A stretch of DNA of 64,000 nt, from NCBI GenBank assembly GCA_034509495.1, contig CM067507.1, positions 32,573,888 to 32,637,887 on the forward strand, read 5' to 3'. The position numbers were made by a program, and so were the translations under genes. Each line of letters begins with the position of its first letter. The first letter of the stretch is position 1. Shown here in pieces: positions 23,261 through 34,059 of the stretch. The notes under the pieces are model-generated. The model had not been told where the DNA came from. It saw only the letters and a program-made list of their open reading frames with translations, and did not search any database. Source of the stretch: Acestrorhynchus altus. Its lineage: Eukaryota > Chordata > Actinopteri > Characiformes > Acestrorhynchidae.

Positions 23261-23698
23261 TCTCTACCAAGCTGTCTACACTGAAGAGCTTTATGATTTT
23301 TAGTCAAACAGCATCTCAGTTTCACTCTCTTCAGTTTGCACAAATTCTGTACAAATGTGTGCAAACATACTAAACCCAAACACCCACCCACATCCCCACC
23401 CACACCCACCCCCACACACACCTACACACACACTATTCTCCCAGCAGTATGGAAATGACCCATTGAGTTTAACAATGTCAGAAGGTTGACCTTCCGACTG
23501 CTGCCACATACATCACCCAGCACAACCGTTTAGCCTGTCCACACCAGCCTATCGGTCAGTGCCTGTCCCTCCCTCTGACCTTTGGAGCCTCCACATAAGT
23601 GCGCACACGCACGCACGCGCACACACACGCACACACACACACATAAAGTTTAGCTTCCACCTAAACTGCATCCTGGCACCGACATGGCCAGCATATTT
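23261..23698. repeat. Spacer with CA/CCCACC-rich and CG/CA alternating patches
   Basis: 23378-23432 is CCCACC/CACA-rich. 23599-23642 is an alternating purine-pyrimidine tract (GCACACGCACGCACGCGCAC and CACA). The rest is unique. Confidence 0.7.
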
Positions 23699-23814
23699 AG
23701 AAGATTACCTGCACCCACCACACCTGATTCAACTAATCAGCTCATGAACAAGCCCTTCCAGAGTTGCAGGGATGTGTTCAAGAAGGGAATCCTCTAAAAT
23801 ATGCTGAGCAGGGG
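23699..23814. mobile_element. hAT-type MITE interior fragment
   Basis: 'cacacctgattcaactaatc' and 'acaagcccttccagagttgc' match the interior of the complete copy at 42927-43119. Both termini have been lost; the right side ends at 'gctgagcagggg', where the adjoining element begins. Confidence 0.65.
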
Positions 23815-23965
23815 CACATTTATTGGCATTAGACATGGTGCCAATAGTTTCATGGTTATCTACTCCAGAGAGACTATTCTAGTGGCAGTACTTCTCTACA
23901 GCAATGGGTGCAACTTAAAGTAGGTAAATGCATTCGGTAGAAGGGGTTTCCACAGACATTTGGTA
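23815..23965. mobile_element. Tc1-type MITE fragment (family A), right end
   Basis: 'attagacatggtgccaatag', 'ctactccagagag', 'cagcaatgggtgcaac' and 'ccacagacatttgg' match the right third of family A (43800-43960). It abuts the hAT MITE fragment directly, so one inserted into or recombined with the other. Confidence 0.7.
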
Positions 23966-24039
23966 TTTTGCTCTGTTCACAGTCCTGTGAAGAAGATTTG
24001 TGGATCAAATTCTGCTGGAGTCCCAGTCCAAGATTTAGT

Positions 24040-24702
24040 TTAAGGGTTAAGGTTAAAGATAAAGTGAATTAAGTTTTAAGTTTAAGGGTAACGGTTAGGG
24101 ATAGAGTAAAGGATAGGTTTGCAATGTTTGGTTAAGGTTAGAATTAGAGAAAGGGTTAGGTTTAGGGTTTATGGTTAAGGTTAGGGTTAGAGTAAGGGTT
24201 AAGTTTAGGTTTATGGTTAAGATTAGGGTTAGAGTAAGGGTTAGGTTTAGGTTTTATGATTAAGGTTAGGGTTAGAGTAAGGGTTAGGTTTAGGGTTTAT
24301 GGTTAAGGTTAGGGTTAGTGTAAGGGTTAGGTTTAGGTTTATGGTTAAGGTTAGGGTTAGAGTAAGGGTTAGGTTTAGGGTTTATGGTTAAGGTTAGGGT
24401 TAGAGTAAAGGTTAGGTTTAGTGTTTAGGGTTAATGTTAGGGTTAGAGTAAGGGTTAGGTTTAGGGTTTATGGTTAAGGTTAGGGTTAGAGTAAGGGTTA
24501 GGTTTATATTTTATGGTTAAGGTTAGAGTTAGAGTAAGGGTTAGGTTTAGGGTTTATGGTTAAGGTTAGGGTTAGAGTAAGGGTTAGGTTTATGTTTTAT
24601 GGTTAAGGTTAGGGTTAGAGTAAGGGTTAGGTTTATGTTTTATGGTTAAGGTTAGAGTTAGAGTAAGGGTTAGGTTTAGGGTTTATGGTTAGGGTGTTTG
24701 TG
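24040..24702. repeat. TTAGGG-rich minisatellite, about 43-bp unit
   Basis: Roughly 14-15 units of about 42-43 bases, each with the order GGTTAAGGTTAGGGTTAGAG, then TAAGGGTTAGG, then TTTAGGGTTTAT. Single-base variants mark units ('tttatgttttat', 'agagttagag'). The vertebrate telomere hexamer TTAGGG recurs once or twice per unit, but not in pure tandem. Confidence 0.9.
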
Positions 24703-25165
24703 ATGAATATATAGACAACCTGCTTTGTGTGTTAATTTTTATACCATATTTAAATTAGTTGTATCAACATTTCTATGTGGCGATTGTAAAAATAGAAATT
24801 GGGGCAAATCCTTTTTTTTTTTTTTTTTTTAAACACTCTGGTGTTTCATTAAAACCTCTTCTATACTGTAGTGTTGGTTGAGTGCCCTAATTGTTGTTCT
24901 CTGTCTGGGAGTGTTTTGTGTGGGGGTTCAATCTGGGTTGTGCTGGAATTTGCTCCAGTTAGGTCAGGGGTAATGAGTGACAAACGACTTTATTACGGGT
25001 CACTTCCTCTGAGGTCGTCAATCTGGGACTCATCTGCCATTCATTGTCTAATCAATCTACTGCAGTTACACAGCAGTCGAGCAGCAGCAGCTTGCTCCTT
25101 TCTACTGCAACGTCGACAGAGCTGGGATTGCTTTCTCACGTGTAGATGTTTCTCATGTTTCACCT
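24703..25165. other. Unique sequence with T19 run
   Basis: Homopolymer T at 24812-24830. The remainder is ordinary, with no domain. The 154-codon frame starting 24871 runs into the CT/CA tract and is low-complexity at its end. Confidence 0.45.
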
Positions 25166-25267
25166 TACTTTGTAAACTCTCTCTCCCTCTATCACTCTCT
25201 TTCTCCCTCTATCTCTCTCTCTTTCCTCTCTATCTCCCTCTATCTCTCTCTCCCTCTATACCCCCCC

Positions 25268-25304
<37 letters not shown>

Positions 25305-25325
25305 GCACACACACGCACACAAACA
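25166..25325. repeat. CTCTC/CA low-complexity tract
   Basis: Degenerate CTCTCCCTCTAT units, a C10 run near 25261, then CA repeats. Confidence 0.9.
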
Positions 25326-25837
25326 AGCTAAATAGTAGACATTTGCTTCACTCATACTGCCTACTTCCCTCTGCTGCGATTGTGCAATGAATAGAGCTGC
25401 AAGTGGAGTGTGTGAGTGTGTATGTGTGTGTGAGGAGGGGTACACACTGCCCCCTTACAGATGCCTCCTGATGTGATGACAAGTTCCAAAGGCCTCTCGC
25501 ACAGCTGGAAGCCCCCAGCCACAGACATCTGAGGCATCCCTCTACCAAAATACTCATGCAGCCAAGTGGAGTGTTCCCTTCCTCCCTCCTACACTACACC
25601 CCTCCCTCCCCCCCCCCCCCCCCAACCCCCCTCTCAGTACAGATCTTACTGTACTTTCATTGAAGAAGAAACCTTCTCCCTTCAGTGTAAATACAACCAA
25701 CACACTACAGCTTTCCGTATAAAGAATGAACGTCGTACCATTTAAAATTCCGTGATTAATTAACGTCACTATATATTGTGAAGGATAAAAAATAGGGACC
25801 TTATTCTGATTCTTGTGAACACAAGAGTATTTAAAAT
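25326..25837. other. Unique sequence with long C run
   Basis: 25597-25627 contains C-rich runs including about 15 consecutive C, so the minus strand has G-tract potential. A short TG patch lies near 25408-25436. No gene. Confidence 0.5.
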
Positions 25838-26135
25838 TGTATAACCCTTTGTCAGAGCTACAGTCTCTGCTGTCCAGGGAAGACTAATAGGTTTTGGAGC
25901 ATGCTGTGAGGAGTTGATTGCATTTAATGACAAGAGCATTAGTGAGGTCAGGATGTTAGATGATCACCACCCCACCTCATCCACCAAGTCCTACAGTTCT
26001 TCTTGTGCACAGCTCCATGCTGGGGGCTGCATATTCCTCTAATACATGCCTTGCATTAGACATGGTACCAATAGGTCCATGAAATCTGCTCAAGAGCGGT
26101 ACTTCTCTATTTGGCAATAGAAAGTCCACAAACAT
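25838..26135. mobile_element. Tc1-type MITE (family A), near-complete interior
   Basis: Contains family A words in order: 'tgctgtccagggaagact', 'tttggagcatgctgtgagga', 'gcattagtgaggtcaggatg', 'gatgatcaccaccccacctc', 'ccatgctgggggctgcatat', 'attagacatggtaccaatag' and 'tccacaaacatttcaacata'. The left terminus is decayed. Confidence 0.75.
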
Positions 26136-26332
26136 TTCAACATATACGCCTGGGGTTGTAGGTTTCGATTCCTGCTCAGATTGCTGTCTGGGCGACACTA
26201 TGTGGTACTATGTGAAAGACTGGTGCTATGCAGGGGGTGTTCCTGTCTTGAACCCAATGATTCCAGGTAGGCTCTGGATCTACTGTGACCCTTTTCAGGA
26301 AAAAGCATTTGAGATAATGACTGAACTCACTC
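26136..26332 (+). mobile_element. SINE-like repeat (family S2)
   Basis: 'tgtaggtttcgattcctgct' resembles a tRNA B box (GGTTCGATTCC). The body 'gggggtgttcctgtcttgaa', 'caatgattccaggtaggctc' and 'gacccttttcaggaaaa' is a fish SINE body I recall, whose usual 3' tail is a degenerate AATG repeat, here 'gataatgactgaactcactc'. It joins the right end of the family A MITE without a gap. Confidence 0.6.
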
Positions 26333-26589
26333 TTTGTGGGTACATAGGAATGTCCTAATTTTATTCAGGGAAAGGCAAGCTAGTGAGGGCATCTGTTATC
26401 AGAGATGATTAGTGATTAGTGATTAGTGTTCTCCTTCAAGTGTGTTGAGCTGTACGGTGATGTTGTATCAGCAACAATTCTGATATTCTTCGGCATCTTC
26501 AAAATCTATCCTTCATCACAGAATTTGGGCACAATGTGAAGAACAATGGCCAGATTCACATTGCTTTAAAAAGTGAAGAACAGGAAGGT
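26333..26589. other. Short unique spacer
   Basis: Holds a small tandem 'gattagtgattagt' (26407-26425); otherwise nothing. Confidence 0.5.
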
Positions 26590-26782
26590 TTCTGAGTGAG
26601 TGTGTTTGGTGTACTATACTGAGAACACTAGAACAGTGCTGTCACAGCAGACTGAGGTTTGAATCTTCAGATGAGGCCCCATAACACCACATTTACCTAT
26701 CTTTGTAACATGAATAAATTGTTCACAGCCCTGAATATTAGAGTATCTACCAAATACCATCAAGGTAAACGTGCTTTTGGGA
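26590..26782 (+). mobile_element. SINE with L2-type tail (family S3)
   Basis: A B-box-like 'gaggtttgaatcttcag' (26654-26670) is followed by 'cccataacaccacatttacc' and a 3' end 'gagtatctaccaaataccat' then 'caaggtaaacg'. That end parallels the L2 LINE tail at 7440-7485 ('aacatctgccaaatgcc..taaatgtaat'). It reads as a tRNA-derived SINE that borrows the LINE tail for retrotransposition. Confidence 0.5.
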
Positions 26783-26988
26783 AATGTTTGCTTTAAACTC
26801 CGACACAAAAGCCTCCAGCATCCAAGAGACAAAAAAATAAAACAAAACACGAATCTAGAACATCTCACATGAACTAACATTATGCTTTCATTTCGATCAT
26901 TCACATGAAAGCCTGAAAGCTAAAGCAAATCCTTTAATCACACCACTCTGTGTGTGTTAAACCCTCTTGCTGGAGTGAAACATGTGTT

Positions 26989-27043
<55 letters not shown>

Positions 27044-28495
27044 CTGTGGAGAGCAGTCATGTTTGTAATTGCCCTCCTTCAGCAGCCCCTCTTGGCCTCT
27101 TGTGTTTGTGAAGAACTGTGGCTGCAGAAGGAGGCCTGGGCGTACAGGCATTCATGAGAGAGAGAGGGAGAGCTGAGGAGTGGGTAAAAAGGGGTCAAAG
27201 GTCAAAGACAGAGCTGCTCCCAATCAGTGTTGTTTAAGCAGCTGCCCTGCCAGAGCAGGCCCAGCCTAACTGCCCGACACAATGTGCAACTCATTGGCTG
27301 GATGGATGGGTGGCTGGATGAGTGGCAGGAGGGAAGGAGGGAGTGAAGGAAGGAAGGGAGAGAGAAGGAATGCAGGGAGAAAGGACACCAATTAAGATAG
27401 AGTGACTGCTTCCATAAAATGCTTCCTCTCCAAACCCAATGCTGAGATTATTAGTAAAACATCATTAGTTGTATTTCCAGCAGGCACAGCGCGACAGTTT
27501 GACCTCATAAAGATGTTATATTCTAATGCTGGACAGACATTGAATTTTGGGTACTTAACACTATGACTTACACTGACATTATTGTGTATCAAAAGAAATG
27601 AAATCAACATTTCTCACATGTACAGTCTTTCATGATGTAACTAATGGTCAAATGTTTCGACAACTAGAAACGAAAATCAAAACAAAAGACAGTAAGGATA
27701 TAAGATCATAACAAAAATCATAAATTAAACCAAATGAAATAGAATATAAAGTATCGAGCATTATATACAAGCTCCTGCAGATGGCACTGCACAAGGATGA
27801 TTGAGGTATGAATACCTGCAGGGTGTGCTGTGAGATTCATCGTTTGAGAAGAGGTTTGAGTTGCATTTGAGTGAAACATGGGTCACAAAACAGATGTTGA
27901 TGATTGGCAGAGAGGAGTGATTGTGTTTTCCAAAGGCCAAATTGTGGAGGAAGTGGCTGAATTGTGTGACGTGTGCAGTCATACGGGCCAAAATAACAAA
28001 AAACAAAAAAAAACAGTGTACAAGAAACTCTCATCAAAATTGAAAGATTAAAACAAACAGACAGGAACTGCCAATGCATCAGAATGATGTTCTAGAATTC
28101 CATGCAGGTCCTTCATAACCAATTCCCTAAAGAACATTCCGCAGGGAACTTAATGAACGTATGAGCATGGCACATAACTGTCTGTTTACAAAAATACACT
28201 AAAAGTTTTGATGACTATATTATTATTAACTATTAATACTTGAATGTTATCCATGCATCTTGTAGCTGGTGGTGCTCGTCCTCTTTTACCTTCAACTCTT
28301 CAATGTACGATGATCTTTTCCAGAGAAAAGGCTCTTCTCATAATGTGTCCAAAGTAAGAGAGCTTCAACCTGACCATCTGGGCTTCCAGCAAGAAGTAAG
28401 GCTAGATCTGGATAGGATCATTTCTTTTTTAGTGTGTTATCTGGTCCATAAATCTGGTTTCCACCTATTGTAGACCTCAGGTAGACTTCAGTCAA
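26783..28495. other. Mostly unique; contains (TC)23 and GGAA/GGAT-rich patch
   Basis: TC array at 26992-27038; degenerate GATGGATGG/GGAAGGAAGG at 27296-27365. Sequence 27060-27300 is repeat-poor and GC-balanced. No coding domain in 27400-28495. Confidence 0.5.
26992..27038. repeat. (TC)23 microsatellite
   Basis: Uninterrupted TC array. Confidence 0.97.
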
Positions 28496-28499
28496 GCTG

Positions 28500-28680
28500 G
28501 GGGAGGTTCTGTGATGTAATGACTCCACAGCTGCTCCCTAGGCACCACGGATAGGACTGCCCACCGTTCCGGGCACGTGTCCTCACTGTACACTAGTGTG
28601 TGAATTCACTTGTGTGTGTGTTTCATAGCATGGATGGCTTAAATACGGAGGACAAATTCCTGTGTGTGCAGAACAGTGGA
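28500..28680 (+). mobile_element. tRNA-derived SINE (family S1) 3' part
   Basis: 'ccacagctgctccctaggca', 'ggataggactgcccaccgtt' and 'ggatggcttaaatacggagg' correspond to the reverse complement of the body of the copy at 12165-12398. The B-box head is missing (5' truncation). Confidence 0.65.
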
Positions 28681-28769
28681 TGTTCTCTATGTGCAAAAAG
28701 TAAAAGTAAAGCACGTAAAAGTACATAGAGCTGCTGGACCTCCAGATTTTGCCCTTTGCTCATCGTCGT

Positions 28770-28965
28770 ATCAAGAAACATAAGATTCTAATCCCTTTAT
28801 TCCAAGATGACAATTCCCACATTCACAGGGCTGCAAAAATGATTGGCACGATGAATATTCAGGAACATTCATATGATCTGGCTCTAAGAAATCTCCAGAT
28901 TTGGACTCCCTGACAAGTGAAACACCAGGGAAGATATTTAGAAAATCAGACGGAACTGCAGAGCC
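28770..28965 (+). pseudogene. Tc1-like transposase fragment (T3), second Asp block
   Basis: One frame reads 'IPLFQDDNSHIHRAAKM' followed by 'EHSYDLALRNLQIW' and a stop. The first part resembles the 'FQDDNAPIH' motif around the second catalytic Asp of Tc1-like DD34E transposases, and the downstream spacing is compatible with the approach to the D-x34-E block, which itself is lost. It is short, so the assignment is tentative. Confidence 0.4.
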
Positions 28966-30955
28966 GTTTGATTCTTGAATGGCTGAATTTCTTCAGTTCA
29001 TGCCATTCAGGTATTATATATATTAAATGCACAATTGCGTATTTAAATAATTGAACAACGCACAATCAATTATTTTCATATTTGCTTCTTGTTTGTCAAC
29101 GGATAATAATAGCACACTAATTATTCATGTTAAAGAACTGAATTCCAGTAAAGTGGATAAGCCCATTTAAATGAACGCGTCGGCATACATCTGTGACACG
29201 TAGATGATTGCTTTCTAAATGAGCGAAGTGGAAAGAATAAGACAAACAAGTAGCTGTCACATATTTCATTCCACATCACATTTTTTTTCTCCTCCAAAAA
29301 AGTTGTAATCTTTCGTCTCTCAAATGGCTGGCTAAATAGGCCTCATTTGCATAGAAAAGAAAGGGAAGATTGACAGCAATTTAGGAATTATGCTGAGAGG
29401 ATTGGATAAGTGTTGTGAGCTATGCTCCTCCAGAGTCTCCAGCTGTTGTGTCTAAGTGGAGTAAGTCTAAGTCTGCCTACCCCCCCCCCCCTCCCCCTGC
29501 ACCACCACCCTCCTCTCTTCTGTTTCTTCTTTTTCTAATCAGCGAATGGACGGCTGATCCCATGTCCTGGGCTTTCCTCCTCACACCTCCCTTCCTCCGC
29601 TCCCTTTCAATGCAAATGATGCGTGCTCAAATCCAATCTAACCTGCATTGTGTGCGAGCCTGGGGAGACCAGACAGACTGGTACAAGTCAGCCGGTAATG
29701 TGTTTTGCCTTGTAAAGGTGGTACAGAGTCCTTTTTTCTTGCTTGTAATCTGGGTTTGTTTGGGTCTGGACTGGATTAGGTTCATTCTGAGGTAAGAGTG
29801 GGTGGTTCTTCACAAACAACTACAGTAGAGACGTAGAGTCTGAATCTTTGCTCCAAGGACCTAAAATATACTTCTATACTGTTGACCAGGGACCAGTTAT
29901 CAGGTCTTCGGTTTAATAATAAATGTCCCAGTGCATCCGTTTGATTTGGTGCTCCTCCTCTACTTTAAGGTTTAATTCAATTTTATGGAGAAATATAGAA
30001 AACTCTAAAGCTCTGCGAGACAAACAGGAAGCTGATTTTTGTTGAAGGGCAGGATTTATCAGTAACCAGATGCCATGAGAAGTGTTATGAGAACTCCTAT
30101 TCATATTTCAACCACTGGCAGGCCTTCTTTTTTATAAGATCGTTGTTATAAACAAGCAGTTTGACCAATGGTTGATGTAAATGCAGGTACATGTAGATAA
30201 TAATGGATGTAAGAAGGCGGGACTTAAACAGACCTTTTTATAGCCGAAGTCTGCACACAAGGCTGACATGAAATCAATGAAAACTCAATATTTTACACAA
30301 TTTTGAAATCCAAGCTACATGCATTTTTCATATCCCAAAAAGAGGACATGGCTTCTTCATATACATTTAAAACCAATAAACATACAATTAAAATAATAAA
30401 CAATAAAATAAATAAATTATTCTATAGATCTTCTAAATGAAGCATCAAAGTGCTCAAAGGATCATTTTTTGCTAAGTGTGTGAGATTAACAGTGAATTTT
30501 AATTCTTAGAAACTGAGATGCCATTTCCGAGGTGTCATAACTCAGGATCAGAGTAACCTACAGACGTGATACACATATCATAAACTACAAGACCCATCTG
30601 AGCATTGTGTGAAGCATTATCAGTGAGTAATCCAGTTTGGAAAACTGCTAAAAATGTTCCCAGCTTGTTTCCCACTGAACTTAATGCAAAAGGAACCTTT
30701 CAGTGCATGTTCTGCTCTGCTCATGTGTACATGCTCAACCTGCATACAAACTCTGCATCAGCGAGAGCGGTGGGACAAACGATTTCACTGACTCAGACAT
30801 TGTTATAGAGGAAAATGAGAAAGGAGGGGCTGTTCGCTCTCTTTCTTTGCCCACACAGTGTTCAAATTTTAGAATAAAAGTCCTGAGAAGGGATAATACA
30901 AATGCATACATAAAAATATCAAATGACATTCTTGATTCTTTACTTTATTTGAGCC
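28966..30955. other. Gene-free sequence with C-rich patch
   Basis: 29040-29420 is AT-rich with homeodomain-like words and low repeat content. 29479-29512 is a C/CCA-rich patch with a C10 run. The 126-codon frame starting at 29415 runs through that patch (Pro-rich) and has no domain. 30100-30955 shows nothing that I recognise. Confidence 0.4.
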
Positions 30956-31135
30956 GCTGTATTTTAAGATGTATTACTGTAAATATCCTTGTCAATCCAA
31001 TTAAATAATTTATCAAAAATATTGCATTTTCAGCTCAAAAACACCCTGGATGTTCAATTGTCTACAAGAAAAAACACAAACAATTGTAGTATCATTTGTT
31101 TATTTTTACATCTTAAATGAAGACAAATTTGAGTC
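30956..31135. repeat. Interspersed repeat R1, copy 2 (inverted)
   Basis: Reverse complement of 15050-15245, with the core 'tgcattttcagctcaaaaac' at 31023-31042. AT-rich, non-coding. Confidence 0.55.
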
Positions 31136-32045
31136 TAAGATCTCCTGAAAATAACAATGTCTGTCATTTGTCTCCTATAAATACTTTTTTTATATGTTTT
31201 GGCAAATAAAAGTATGTCAACGAAAATATCACTCAAAATTAGCCTAGAGTTTAACAGACTAAATAAAACTCTAAAAACAATTTTAGAGCTTTTAACATAC
31301 CAACAGCAACCAAATGAGTATCAGGCAATTCTACAGACATCCATTTTTTCCTGAACTCTAACAACTTGAAGTTGAGGGAATACCCCAAGTTTGAAAAATC
31401 CAATTTCCCAGTTCACAAGAACATAGCAACAGTAGTATATTTCCTACGCTGGTCATTCATGAGTTATCACTCCTCCACGGTGTGTTTTTAAAGTTGGAAT
31501 TGTGGTGAGACTGCCCGCTCCTTCTCTGAAGTTAGTGTTTCAAAGTGAAGCTGGACTTAAAGCAGTTTAAAAACCACAGCGAGAACAGCAGTACAGTTTG
31601 CTGAAACGTAAGCTGGGGCAGATTATGTAATATTCTCCCAGGTCTGGGTGTGAGTGTGTGCTGAAGCGGGTGTTCATAGTGGATAGAGTTTAGTCATCTC
31701 CGTAACTGTGTGTGACAGGCCTGCTGATGTTTGGAGAAGTGTAGACAGACTTGTTGGCTTGAAGATGCTGCTCTTGCTTTAAGGTTGTGCTGGGGTGCCT
31801 TTGTTCATGCCTTTAAGATGCTCTATTTTCTGCTAATGTCAGTCCAGAAGAAGCTTCAGAGGTGGGTAAATAATAACGCTGGGCCTTCAAAGCATAATTT
31901 CATATCAGACTCTGAAAGCTCAGCTCTCTGAAAGTGAAATCTTCGATAAAGCTCAAGAATAAAGATGGCTGTATTGTATTGCTGTGCTTTTGATTGCCAC
32001 TCTAGGGGCACTGGGATACAATTAAGGCAGACACGGCATCTACAC
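31136..32045. other. Gene-free AT-rich sequence
   Basis: No coding domain or repeat partner recognised. Confidence 0.45.
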
Positions 32046-32374
32046 AAACCCATTTTTATAATGGTGTGTGAGGATAGCCGACACAGCAGGCCCTTCGGCG
32101 GTGCAATTACAGGTGCAGGCTGTATTGTCTCACTGCATCAGGTTTTAGACACATGAGGTGGGGTTTGCTGCGTTTCAAGTAATATACATCTATTCTAATT
32201 AGACCAAAAGAAGAGAGGCACTGAAGTGTCTGCGTTTTTTCATTCCTTTCTTTCTGTTTCTCGTCCTCTTTCTGCAGGCTGTCTCATTTGAGGTGCAACC
32301 CCACGCACCTTGTAAAACACATCCCAATGCCAGATCCCTCTTTTTTGGATCAGGCCCTTTAAAATTTCAACAAG

Positions 32375-32407
<33 letters not shown>

Positions 32408-33060
32408 CGCTGGGAAACAGACATTACATTGCCTAACAATGGAGACATGTCAAGTTGTAGATCTAGGCCTGCATACTGAAGGCTGTCAGCAGACATGCAG
32501 CCTCCTTGTTGGCCAATTAAGCGAAATTGACATGTAGATTGCCACGCTGTCACAGCCTACTGCTCTGGCATTAGGCTTTACAAATCAGACTGACATTTGC
32601 ACTTGTTTGTATTATTAAGGGGATCTTCATCAAGGATTTACTTTCTTTCCTGCAAAAAAAGAGGGAAAATTCCTGCTATAAATATTGAATGTGACAACAT
32701 TCTGGTATTGTCAAATGTATTTGTGACAGAGCTAGCTTTAGCCCGAGGTGAAACCGAAAAACTAAAGTTTGTGGAAGTTTGTTTTGACTGGCGAGACCTG
32801 CAGGAATTAAATGATAATTCTGTAAAGACAAAGAGAATGTCAGTCACCGACCAAGAGAACGGAGAAGCAGGCTTTTGTTATTACCATGATCAAAATTTCT
32901 CTGCCACAGACTTTATGCAAGCTGAGATAAGAATGACAGCAGAAGAGCAGATGAAGATTTCCACTATCTCATGGGGGGCCGTCACAAGCGTCTTGTCTTT
33001 TCAGAGTTTGCATAGTGATTTATCTCCCCCACATCCACGACTGTTTGAGTCAAACTGATG
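32046..33060. promoter_or_regulatory. Candidate conserved non-coding block
   Basis: About one kilobase without interspersed repeats (only the T29 run at 32379-32407). It contains mixed GC/AT phrases such as 'ttggccaattaagcg' and 'cattaggctttacaaatc'. A 153-codon frame covers 32597-33058 but begins at TTG; its first ATG is at residue 81 and no domain is visible. The region resembles conserved regulatory DNA more than an exon. Compositional inference only. Confidence 0.3.
32379..32407. repeat. T29 homopolymer
   Basis: Uninterrupted T run. Confidence 0.98.
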
Positions 33061-33360
33061 ATAAAACTCCAATAATGATCACTTCCCATCTAAATGTCTG
33101 TTTTATGGTCAGCAGTTAGATGTTATGCTTTAAGCTTCGGTGCTCAGAATCTTTTTACTGGCTCTGGAAGATTCACAGATTGGAAATGACCTGAGGTCAT
33201 CTTAAAGATTCAGCATGCCTTTGATGTTTTTACTGCAACAAGGATAAATGACCATATAATTGATTAAAGTCTTTAAGCCTATTAATCTGCAGATTTATAT
33301 TACAGAACTGTCTGAAATATACTAAAATCTGAATTTTGCTTTATAATTTAATACAAAAAA
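33061..33360. other. Short unique spacer
   Basis: AT-rich; nothing recognised. Confidence 0.5.
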
Positions 33361-33362
33361 CG

Positions 33363-33870
33363 TGTAGACCAATCAGCCATAACATTATGACCATCCTTGT
33401 TTCTACTCTCACTGTCTGTGAGCCTGTGTAGTTGTTTGATATTCTATAATTACAGACTGTAGTCCACTTGTTTCTCTGCATACTTTGTTATTCTTTTATC
33501 GCCCCGTTCTTCAACGGTCAGGACCCCACAGAGGTGGGGGTGGAGGGTCTCATCACAGTGTCCATTCACTTTGTCCACCTTTGCTCATCGGTTCGTGTTG
33601 GTCATCCTCTAGTCCTTCATCAGTGCTCGCAGGATGCTGCCACAGGACACTGTTGGCTAGATATTTCTGGTTTGTGGACTATTCTCAGTCTAGCAGTGAC
33701 ACTCAGAGGGTCTGATCCAACTTATACCAATGCAACACACACTACCACACCACCACTGTGACCCTCCACCCACATAATACCTGCTCTGTGATGGTCCTGT
33801 GGGGTCCTGACCAATGTAATGTAGAGAAACAAATGGACTACAGATGGGCATGTGCTGAACTGGACGTGTG
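33363..33870. mobile_element. MITE (family B), left end and interior
   Basis: Starts with the terminus CCAATCAGCCATAACATTA, a well-known end of Tc1-type fish elements. The interior carries 'ggtcaggaccccacagaggt' on the left and 'gtggggtcctgaccaatg' on the right, a long inverted repeat (33520-33540 versus 33798-33818). A second inverted pair, 'actccacttgtttctctgca'-type and 'agagaaacaaatggactaca', sits outside it. The unit is thus largely a palindrome. The right terminus is decayed. Confidence 0.7.
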
Positions 33871-34055
33871 ACAGTTTGAATAGTAAATTACTCAAACTGT
33901 GAATTAAACATTCTAATGCTTGCACATGTAAAATGAATTTAATATATGGCAGTTTAACTTGAAATAAATAATGAAATGCATACACTTTTCATGATATTCT
34001 AATTCCCCGAGATTCACTGGGTAATTTAATAAAGCATACATCAATATTCAGCTTT
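33871..34055. other. Spacer
   Basis: AT-rich, no feature. Confidence 0.5.
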
Positions 34056-34059
34056 TTAT

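Noticed and set aside
22900..23373. 157-codon Leu/Ser-rich frame
   Set aside because: It is the pyrimidine arm of the GA/CT switch, purely compositional.
24040..24702. Interstitial telomere or chromosome end
   Set aside because: TTAGGG hexamers are embedded in a 43-base unit and not in pure tandem; unique sequence continues on both sides.
24040..24702. CRISPR array
   Set aside because: Units are contiguous with no unique spacers, and the genome is eukaryotic.
24871..25335. 154-codon frame
   Set aside because: No domain; the last third is CT/CA low complexity; it starts at a non-ATG codon and has no conserved pattern.
29415..29795. 126-codon Pro-rich frame
   Set aside because: The Pro stretch comes from a C-rich patch and the C-terminal part is a hydrophobic string without a domain; no start context.
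33485..33761. Two overlapping frames (76 and 97 codons) as genes
   Set aside because: They lie wholly inside the palindromic MITE of family B.
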